Origin: Chitinibacter sp. FCG-7 | GTDB taxonomy: Bacteria > Pseudomonadota > Gammaproteobacteria > Burkholderiales > Chitinibacteraceae | Length of the DNA stretch: 64,000 nt | Assembly (NCBI RefSeq): GCF_040047665.1 | Contig: NZ_CP157355.1 | Location: 1,178,001 to 1,242,000 of the forward strand | Direction of reading: 5' to 3' | Part shown: positions 1-10,143 of the stretch, one piece after another | Layout: the number at the start of each line of letters is the position of its first letter | How positions within the stretch are numbered: the first letter of the stretch is position 1 | Notes under the pieces: generated by a model | The model's database searches: none | The model's input: the letters and a program-made list of their open reading frames with translations, nothing else | What the model was told of the DNA's origin: nothing | Position numbers and translations under genes: made by a program

Positions 1-968
1 TCTTTATCGTCCTGCTTGAGCCAAGTCTTCATTTTTTTGCGCAGATTGATATTGAGCGCGGGCATGGCTGCCGATGTTTTCAGTGAATCAAGCTCGGCAG
101 AGACTGTCACCATCAGGGTGCGGGCATAATTGGCCGCAATCGCATAGCGGTTGGCAATAATCGCCTGCAGTGCAGCTTCGTCCAGCACAGGGCGAACCTG
201 CGTCAGCTTCACCTTCGGTGCAATTTTGCGCACGGTGGCCAAACGACAAGCAGCCAGAGCCCGGATATAGAGCCAGCCGATATCGAATTCGAACCATTTA
301 TACGACAATTTGGCCGACGTGCCGAAGGTGTGATGATTGTTGTGCAGCTCTTCCCCACCGATCAGAATGCCCCACGGCACAATATTGGTCGAGGCGTCTT
401 CACATTCAAAATTGCGATAACCCCAGTAGTGACCAATGCCATTGATAACACCGGCTGCAGTAATCGGAATCCACAACATTTGAATCGCCCAGATCCAGAT
501 GCCATTAACACCGAATAGCATGAGATCAAGTAGCGCCATCAAAGTGGGTCCCCAGAGCGCACGTTTGCTGTACAGATGACGCTCAAGCCAATCGTCGGGC
601 GTGCCATGACCGTATTTTTGCAGCGTTTCAGTGTTGGCAGCTTCGGCACGATACAGCTCCCAGCCTTCAAAAAATACTTTTTTGATGCCGATAATCTGCG
701 GGCTGTGCGGGTCTTCTGCCGTTTCGCATTTGGCATGATGCTTGCGGTGAATGGCAGCCCATTCTTTCGTCACCTGCGCAGTGGTCAGCCAGAGCCAGAA
801 ACGAAAGAAGTGGCTGGCCAGCGGGTGCAAATCAAGCGAGCGATGCGCCTGATGGCGGTGCAAAAAAATCGTTACCGAAGCAATCGTAATGTGCGTCAAT
901 AACAAGGTAACCAGTATATAAGCCCACCAAGGCAAATCGATGAGGCCATTGAGCCATTCCAAAACCAT
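1..968 (-). CDS. Fatty acid desaturase (acyl-CoA/acyl-lipid delta-9 type), 3' end cut by window edge
   Basis: An integral-membrane di-iron desaturase that would insert a double bond into acyl chains and so adjust membrane fluidity. I translated about 322 codons from the ATG at 968; no stop is reached before the window ends, so the C-terminus is missing. The three histidine boxes that bind the two irons are visible: HRHQAH (about residues 37-42), HRKHH (74-78) and HNNHH (209-213). Hydrophobic stretches lie at the N-terminus and between boxes two and three, as expected for this family. It is the last gene of the minus-strand run beginning at rfaE2, separated by 44 bases from the MscS-like gene. 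Substrate (CoA versus lipid-bound acyl) cannot be decided from sequence. Confidence 0.88.
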   Translation of the reverse strand, partial: MVLEWLNGLIDLPWWAYILVTLLLTHITIASVTIFLHRHQAHRSLDLHPLASHFFRFWLWLTTAQVTKEWAAIHRKHHAKCETAEDPHSPQIIGIKKVFFEGWELYRAEAANTETLQKYGHGTPDDWLERHLYSKRALWGPTLMALLDLMLFGVNGIWIWAIQMLWIPITAAGVINGIGHYWGYRNFECEDASTNIVPWGILIGGEELHNNHHTFGTSAKLSYKWFEFDIGWLYIRALAACRLATVRKIAPKVKLTQVRPVLDEAALQAIIANRYAIAANYARTLMVTVSAELDSLKTSAAMPALNINLRKKMKTWLKQDDK

Positions 969-1012
969 ATTACATCCTATCTATTCAAGGCCAACTTCTG
1001 TGCGGTATCGAG

Positions 1013-2323
1013 CTATACAGTTTCTTTAGCGACATGCCCTGTATCGGAGGGTAGCAGCATTACATCCCGGCGGGGATAAGGAATTTCGATAGCATGCTCT
1101 TTAAACGCATGCCAGATTTTCAGATTCAAATCCGACTTCAAACCCATTTGCCCGTTTTCCGGATCTGCCAGCCAGAAACCCAGCGTTAAATTAATGCCGC
1201 TATCGGCAAAGGCAGTCACAAAAGCCGCAGGCGCAGGCTGGGGCAGAATACGGGGATTACCTTCGGTAACCGAGACCATCACTTTCATCACCAGCTCAAG
1301 GTCGGAATCATACGCCACCGAAACGGGCAAACCCACCCACACCGAGCGATCATTGTAAGACTGATTCACCACGGTCTGCGTGATCATGGTGTCATTAGGC
1401 ACCAGAGACTCCGTCCCATCCGCAGCTTTTAACACGATATACCGCGAGGTTAAACCGCTAATGACACCCTGGCGATTATCCACCGAAATCAGATCGCCCA
1501 GCTTGATTGAGCGATCAAGCAAAATAATAAAGCCAGAGACATAATTGGACGCAATCTTCTGCAAGCCAAAGCCCAGCCCCACGCCAAGCGCACCACCAAA
1601 TACCGATAACACAGTCAAATCAATCCCGACCATGGAAAGTGATAGCAAAATCGCCACCACGATCAACGCCGAATGAATCACTTTGACCAGCACAACCCTG
1701 ACATTCATATCCATGACTTTGGTCGACATCAGGCGCTGCTCCAGCGTGCGGGCAATCCACATCGCAACCAGCAAAGTACCCGCCACAGAGAGCAGGCCCT
1801 GCAGCACCGTCAACACTGAAATATGCACCTTGCCAGCATTAAAGCTGATGGCGTCCAGCGTACTGAGCACTTCGGGCAAAATACCCAGTACATGCAGCAC
1901 ATAAGCGCACCAAATGCTGATCGCAATATAACGTTCCCACTGCTGCACCCATGCTGCGCCCTCAAAGACTCGGCGGATCACGTACACCAGAATGCGGATA
2001 TTCACCATCGCCAACATCAGCAAATTGGCGACGCGCAGCAGTGAATTATTCTGCCCTTCCAGCAGATGCAGCACCAGATTGGCGGCACTCACCAGTAGCA
2101 AAGCCAGCCCAGGAAAGAGCAGACGCTTTAAACCATCGCCGCCCGTTTTCCAGCGCAAGGTTTGAATGCTTTGGTGCCGCAAAATATTTCTGGCCAGAAA
2201 GTAGGCACTTCCCCAGCACAGCAATAGCAAAACAGCCTGAATCAGTATTTGCGGGTGCAGAAAGCCAAATTCGGTCAGGTCCCGCACCAGGGTCGCCAGC
2301 AAATTATGTCGGTCTAATTGCAT
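1013..2323 (-). CDS. MscS-family mechanosensitive ion channel protein
   Basis: A 436-residue inner-membrane channel of the MscS superfamily, which opens under membrane tension to release solutes during hypo-osmotic shock. Several hydrophobic segments occupy roughly residues 25-45, 68-90, 98-118, 132-150, 168-190 and 210-235. They are followed by the Gly/Ala-rich pore helix (about 240-265) and the beta domain with the typical RSIKLGDLI motif (271-279) and VPNDTMI-like stretch. It is longer than E. coli MscS (286 residues) because of extra N-terminal helices, so it belongs with the mid-sized paralogues rather than MscS itself. Its ATG lies 6 bases after the rfaE2 stop, so the two are probably co-transcribed. 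No direct functional link between them is evident. Confidence 0.87.
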   Translation of the reverse strand: MQLDRHNLLATLVRDLTEFGFLHPQILIQAVLLLLCWGSAYFLARNILRHQSIQTLRWKTGGDGLKRLLFPGLALLLVSAANLVLHLLEGQNNSLLRVANLLMLAMVNIRILVYVIRRVFEGAAWVQQWERYIAISIWCAYVLHVLGILPEVLSTLDAISFNAGKVHISVLTVLQGLLSVAGTLLVAMWIARTLEQRLMSTKVMDMNVRVVLVKVIHSALIVVAILLSLSMVGIDLTVLSVFGGALGVGLGFGLQKIASNYVSGFIILLDRSIKLGDLISVDNRQGVISGLTSRYIVLKAADGTESLVPNDTMITQTVVNQSYNDRSVWVGLPVSVAYDSDLELVMKVMVSVTEGNPRILPQPAPAAFVTAFADSGINLTLGFWLADPENGQMGLKSDLNLKIWHAFKEHAIEIPYPRRDVMLLPSDTGHVAKETV

Positions 2324-2329
2324 CGTGCC

Positions 2330-2821
2330 TCACTCACCCCGAATCAACTGCAATGTCTTGGTCGTTGAAGTATCAAACAAAAATGGGATGGAATGCACCG
2401 AGCCACCACGCGCTAAGACTTCTTTACTGCCCACGATGTGCTCAAGCGACCAATCGCCACCTTTAACCAGCACCTCGGGTTGAATCAGTTTGATGAGTTC
2501 CAGTGGTGTATCTTCATCAAACCAAGTCACCAGATCAACAGACGCCAAACTGGCCATAACCGCAGCCCGATTGGCCAACGAATTGATCGGCCGATCATCG
2601 CCTTTGCCCAAGCGACGCACCGAGGCATCAGTATTAAGCGCCACAACCATGCTTGCACCCAAAGCGCGCGTCTGCGCCAGATAGGTGACATGCCCACGGT
2701 GCAGAATATCAAAGCAGCCATTGGTAAACACCAAAGGCCGCGCCAACCCAACTAGGCGCTCAGTCAGCTGCTCCGGCGGGCAGATTTTTTGCTCAAAGCT
2801 TGGCTTGGCATACTCAAACAT
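2330..2821 (-). CDS. rfaE2: D-glycero-beta-D-manno-heptose 1-phosphate adenylyltransferase
   Basis: Catalyses transfer of AMP from ATP to heptose 1-phosphate, a late step in making ADP-heptose for the lipopolysaccharide inner core. At 163 residues it is only the cytidylyltransferase-fold half of the bifunctional HldE of E. coli. The nucleotidyltransferase HRGH motif is at residues 41-44, following FTNGCFD, and the C-terminal TSTTK motif (about 151-155) closes the nucleotide site. The matching kinase domain (RfaE1/HldA) is not in the window and must be encoded elsewhere. Presence implies a heptose-containing LPS core. The ATG at 2821 is the only sensible start. It begins a minus-strand unit with the channel gene. 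Confidence 0.92.
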   Translation of the reverse strand: MFEYAKPSFEQKICPPEQLTERLVGLARPLVFTNGCFDILHRGHVTYLAQTRALGASMVVALNTDASVRRLGKGDDRPINSLANRAAVMASLASVDLVTWFDEDTPLELIKLIQPEVLVKGGDWSLEHIVGSKEVLARGGSVHSIPFLFDTSTTKTLQLIRGE

Positions 2822-2950
2822 GGGAAAACCTTAAATGGGGATCAAAGACGGAAGAAGAATACTACCAAGAAATAGTAACTTTGGTTTTTATAAGAATGAC
2901 AGAAATAGATTTAGTTTCGCCGCTCGTAACAATTCACATCCGCTCAAACA

Positions 2951-3006
2951 GCAGGGGTATACACCTGCAATTCAGACCTGACCTAGCTTTTAACCATATA
3001 CCCCTG
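2951..3006. repeat. Inverted repeat between rrn terminator and rfaE2
   Basis: A perfect 10-base inverted repeat, CAGGGGTATA at 2952-2961 and TATACCCCTG at 2997-3006, with a 35-base loop. The left arm is itself inside an 18-base near-palindrome at 2951-2968 with a single mismatched pair. It lies 130 bases upstream of the rfaE2 start and just past the rRNA terminator. It could be a regulator site for the rfaE2 unit; no function is assigned. The rest of 2822-3020 shows no gene or clear promoter. Confidence 0.5.
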
Positions 3007-3020
3007 TCTCGCGGACAGCA

Positions 3021-3048
3021 AAAAGCCCAGCTCTTTCGAACTGGGCTT
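3021..3048 (-). terminator. rRNA operon terminator
   Basis: An 8-base stem AAGCCCAG / CTGGGCTT (3023-3030 with 3041-3048) followed, on the minus strand, by a run of five T. It sits about 18 bases beyond the 5S 3' end, in the correct position and orientation for a rho-independent terminator of the rrn operon. Confidence 0.85.
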
Positions 3049-3065
3049 CTGGCTTTCTTAGGGAA

Positions 3066-3180
3066 GTCTGGCAATGACCTACTTTCACACGGGCAATCCG
3101 CACTATCATCGGCGCTGAGGCGTTTCACTGTCCTGTTCGGGATGGGAAGGAGTGGGACCACCTCGCTATGGTCACCAGAC
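3066..3180 (-). rRNA. rrf: 5S ribosomal RNA
   Basis: About 115 bases. The 5' GTCTGG pairs with 3' CCAGAC to close helix I, and the internal stretch with GGTCCCACTCC and CCCGAACAG is characteristic of bacterial 5S rRNA. It is the last RNA of the operon, about 160 bases past the 23S end, and is followed directly by the terminator. Ends were placed from the closing helix, so they may be off by a base or two. Confidence 0.93.
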
Positions 3181-3345
3181 AAAACTGGGTGAGTTGACTG
3201 CTTAGGCTTTCACCTTTGCAACCACTCGAAATCAATAGAAGAAGTAATCTTTCATCAGTCGCATTCGCATGCTTCCGGTTCATCTCTTTATTTAACAATT
3301 CGCAATCGGGTCAATTGCACCTTCATCGCATAACGCGTCTCAGGT

Positions 3346-6241
<2,896 letters not shown>

Positions 6242-6367
6242 CCTCAAACACGTTTTACCGTACTCTTGGTCAGAGTTTCGTATTTACGACTTGTTGAATA
6301 GTTTCTCAGGCTATTCAACGGCTAGTCTTTCGACCAGCAGATACAATCAACCCAATTTCATACTGTA

Positions 6368-6420
6368 AGGAGTGAGGCGTAAGGCGTGAGGCGTAAACCT
6401 CAAACCCAACTTCACTCCTA
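6368..6420. repeat. Tandem GTGAGGCGTAAGGC repeat in the rRNA spacer
   Basis: GTGAGGCGTAA occurs at 6372-6382 and again at 6386-6396, a 14-base period. The block is bordered by GTAAGGAGTG (6365-6374) and a nearly complementary CACTCCTAC at about 6413-6421, which could fold it into a hairpin in the pre-rRNA. Related GCGTGA/GTTAGG words recur at about 6577-6608. It resembles short dispersed intergenic repeats rather than a structural rRNA element. Confidence 0.5.
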
Positions 6421-6454
6421 CATTGTTTAATTAGGAGATATTACTTCTTCTATT

Positions 6455-6466
6455 TTGTTAAAGAAC
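6455..6466 (-). promoter_or_regulatory. boxA antitermination element upstream of 23S
   Basis: Minus strand GTTCTTTAACAA matches the boxA consensus (TGCTCTTTAACA) bound by NusB-S10 in rRNA antitermination. A second copy precedes 16S at 8601-8612, the usual leader-plus-spacer arrangement. Confidence 0.75.
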
Positions 6467-6614
6467 GATACAGCCAATTAAATCGCTGCTGATTTAAGAA
6501 ATCAGAATTCAAACAACTAACGGTGTTAATTGCTTCAATTGTGATATCTCGTTTAAGCTAGTTTGGAACAGGTTTTACACCTTACTCTTCACGCCTAACA
6601 CCTCACAGTTTGAT

Positions 6615-6690
6615 TGGTGGAGGATGACGGGATCGAACCGACGACCCCCTGCTTGCAAAGCAGGTGCTCTCCCAACTGAGCTAATCCCCC
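6615..6690 (-). tRNA. alaT: tRNA-Ala(TGC)
   Basis: 76 bases including an encoded CCA end. Cloverleaf arms are visible: 5' GGGGGATTAGCTCAG, anticodon loop CTTTGCAAG with TGC, and the GGTTCGATCC T arm. It lies between tRNA-Ile and 23S, the standard spacer position. Confidence 0.96.
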
Positions 6691-6728
6691 AATCTGGCAT
6701 TACTAAGCTGTTTCCACTGACGAATCAA

Positions 6729-6805
6729 TGGTGGGTCAAGCTGGAATCGAACCAGCGACCCCCGCCTTATCAAGACGGTGCTCTAACCGACTGAGCTACT
6801 GACCC
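6729..6805 (-). tRNA. ileT: tRNA-Ile(GAT)
   Basis: 77 bases with encoded CCA. The anticodon loop CTTGATAAG carries GAT, and the T arm GGTTCGATTCC and 5' GGGTCAGTAGCTCAG are clear. It is the first tRNA after 16S in the operon. Confidence 0.96.
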
Positions 6806-6866
6806 AGCTTTCCAACCGAGTAGTGATCAAGTTGCCTTGAGCACAGTCTCTGTATCTTCAAAATCT

Positions 6867-6891
6867 ACAGCCGATGAGTGTGAGTACTTGA
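6867..6891 (-). promoter_or_regulatory. 3' arm of the 16S pre-rRNA processing stem
   Basis: 25 bases downstream of 16S that are complementary to 8573-8597 upstream of 16S; 24 of 25 pair canonically and the remaining position is a G-U pair in RNA. Such a stem closing the 16S domain is the standard RNase III substrate. Confidence 0.8.
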
Positions 6892-6909
6892 CCCGCAGGT
6901 CTTTCTCTT

Positions 6910-8444
<1,535 letters not shown>

Positions 8445-8572
8445 AATCTCTAAGCTAAATGTACTACTTGGCTTGTACTTCAATACTCAAAGAAACTGCG
8501 AGATAAATTCCGAAGAATTTGTCTTTCAATTTTCTTTTCAATTGAGTGCAAGCACTTGATTTGACTTACGAA

Positions 8573-8597
8573 TCAAGCACTCACACTCATCGGCTGT
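8573..8597 (-). promoter_or_regulatory. 5' arm of the 16S pre-rRNA processing stem
   Basis: Partner of 6867-6891; lies in the leader between boxA and 16S. In the transcript the two arms form a 25-base-pair helix with one G-U pair. Confidence 0.8.
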
Positions 8598-8600
8598 AAT

Positions 8601-8612
8601 TTGTTAAAGATC
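8601..8612 (-). promoter_or_regulatory. boxA antitermination element in the rrn leader
   Basis: Minus strand GATCTTTAACAA, about 55 bases after the predicted transcription start and just before the 16S processing stem. It shares TCTTTAACAA with the spacer copy and with the boxA consensus. Confidence 0.75.
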
Positions 8613-8672
8613 GGGCTGAACAACCAGAGAAACGACTACTTCGTTTCGCTGCGTCATCAGCAGAGAGGCCGA

Positions 8673-8701
8673 ACTATACCCACGCCCCTGAAACACGTCA
8701 A
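8673..8701 (-). promoter_or_regulatory. Sigma-70 promoter of the rRNA operon
   Basis: Minus strand -35 TTGACG (8696-8701), exactly 17 bases, -10 TATAGT (8673-8678). The discriminator that follows is GC-rich (TCGGCC), as in stringently controlled rRNA promoters. The predicted start is about 8666, some 220 bases upstream of 16S. The 170 bases further upstream (8740-8913) hold no gene that I recognise. Confidence 0.85.
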
Positions 8702-8910
8702 CACCTGAGTACGAAGAAAAGCCAACAAAGGCGCTAAGTGATTGATCGGAAAGGGAACGAAAATCAAACTATTTTGGCAAGAAGCGCAGAAACACAAACA
8801 ACAGCACCAGCGAAACGCTCAGCAAAACGGGGGAAAACCAGCAAGAACTGCGCGCAGCGGGCAAAAACAACCCAACAGAATGCTGAAACAGTGCAAAACC
8901 CACCCCGAAA

Positions 8911-8945
8911 AGCACTCAGCCCGCTGGCGCGGGCTGAGTTTTTAT
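8911..8945. terminator. Terminator after the rlmL-like gene
   Basis: A perfect 11-base stem ACTCAGCCCGC / GCGGGCTGAGT (8914-8924 with 8929-8939) and a 4-base loop. T runs follow on both strands (plus GTTTTTA, minus GCTTTT), so it can act in both directions. It lies 24 bases past the stop of the methyltransferase gene and insulates it from the rRNA promoter. Confidence 0.85.
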
Positions 8946-8962
8946 ACTTTTATTTGATCTGC

Positions 8963-10123
8963 TCAATCTTTGGCTGGTTTATCTCGATTGCCACCTGCGA
9001 TCATTTTGTATTCAAACAAACGGCATTCGAGTGGCCCATTAAACAAGACCGTGCGTTTTGACGCTTTCAAACGCATGTATTTAGGCATATCCAGATCGGC
9101 AGTGAGGAAATAAGCATTCCAGCCCGCAAAGCGTTGCTTCAATACCGTAGCCCATTGCGGATACAAACTCGCCAGATGCTCTTTCTCGTCCATCCGCGCG
9201 CCATATGGTGGATTGCAAACCCACACACCAGACTCAGCAGGCGGCTTGGCATCAAGCACATTCAATTGCTTCAATTGAATCGCGCCATCCAAACCTGCAG
9301 CCGCGATATTGGCTTTGGCATGAATCAATACCGTACTTGATACATCGGAACCTGAAATCAGATTATTAGTGCTGCTTTCTTTCGCTTTCGCTTCTGCGCG
9401 AACGGTTTGCCAGAACGCATCGTCAAACATCCGCATTTGCTGGAAGGCAAACGAGCGGCGAATGCCTGGTGCGATATTACGCGCGATCATCGCCGCTTCA
9501 ATCAGGAAAGTACCTGAACCGCACATTGGATCATAAAATGCCTGTTCTGGCGTCCAGCCGCTAAGCGACAAAATCCCTGCTGCCAGATTTTCACGCACTG
9601 GCGCATCGCCCGTTTCAACGCGATAACCACGCTTGAACAGCGCCTCGCCCGAGGTATCGAGATATAACGTTGCCATTTTGTCGGACAAATACAGATGAAT
9701 CCGCATATCAGGCTCTTTGGTATCCACGCTCGGGCGATTACCGCACTTCAGGCGGAAACGATCGCAGACACCGTCTTTCACTTTCAGTGCAATAAAATCG
9801 AGGCTACGCAAAGGCGAGCGCACCGCGGTCACCGTCACCTTGATGGTGTTTTCGACCGCGAAAATATCGGCCCATTCGGTATCGCGCGCCATACGGAAAA
9901 TATCGTCTTCGGTGCGATATGGCTTTTCAACCAGTTTCCACAAAATCCGGCTGGCCACGCGCGAATACAGATTCGCCTTATACATTACCGTCCACGGGCC
10001 CGCGAAAGCCACACCACCGTCGGTGACTTTGACCTTCTTGGCGCCCTGCGCCAACAATTCCTGTTCCAGAATTGGCTCTAAGCCACGCGGACATGGGGCG
10101 AAAAATTCAAATATTTGCAGCAC
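8963..10123 (-). CDS. rlmL: RlmL-like 23S rRNA (guanine-N2) methyltransferase
   Basis: A class I SAM-dependent RNA methyltransferase resembling the N-terminal half of E. coli RlmL, which makes m2G2445 in 23S rRNA. An N-terminal THUMP RNA-binding domain (PCPRGLE near residue 9 onward) is followed by the UPF0020 methyltransferase fold with the SAM motif DPMCGSGTFLIEA and the catalytic NPPYG motif. The RlmK half is absent, as is usual in betaproteobacteria. An ATG at 10219 would give 32 more residues but overlaps the preceding SMC gene by 76 bases. Family members start close to the PCPRGLE motif, so I prefer the GTG at 10123. Exact target nucleotide is inferred from family. Confidence 0.82.
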   Translation of the reverse strand: MLQIFEFFAPCPRGLEPILEQELLAQGAKKVKVTDGGVAFAGPWTVMYKANLYSRVASRILWKLVEKPYRTEDDIFRMARDTEWADIFAVENTIKVTVTAVRSPLRSLDFIALKVKDGVCDRFRLKCGNRPSVDTKEPDMRIHLYLSDKMATLYLDTSGEALFKRGYRVETGDAPVRENLAAGILSLSGWTPEQAFYDPMCGSGTFLIEAAMIARNIAPGIRRSFAFQQMRMFDDAFWQTVRAEAKAKESSTNNLISGSDVSSTVLIHAKANIAAAGLDGAIQLKQLNVLDAKPPAESGVWVCNPPYGARMDEKEHLASLYPQWATVLKQRFAGWNAYFLTADLDMPKYMRLKASKRTVLFNGPLECRLFEYKMIAGGNRDKPAKD

Positions 10124-10143
10124 AGGCTTCTTCTTTATAAAAA

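Larger units (their letters stand above)
6242..6614 (-). other. Internal transcribed spacer tRNA-Ala to 23S
   Basis: A 373-base spacer without a gene. It holds a boxA-like element at 6455-6466, the 15-base arm AATAGAAGAAGTAAT just downstream of it (about 6441-6455) that is complementary to a copy in the 23S-5S spacer (about 3236-3250), and a GTGAGGCGTAA repeat cluster at 6372-6396. A second, diverged member of the repeat family lies near 6577-6608. These are expected to serve antitermination and RNA processing, except for the repeat cluster, which has no known role. Confidence 0.7.

Noticed and set aside
6365..6400. CRISPR-like short tandem repeats
   Set aside because: Only two 11-base units with a 3-base spacing; no spacers of CRISPR length and no cas genes.
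8738..9061. Plus-strand frames of 71-107 codons upstream of the rRNA promoter
   Set aside because: They run through a bidirectional terminator and into the 3' end of rlmL, with low-complexity Lys/Gln/Thr content; no family recognised.
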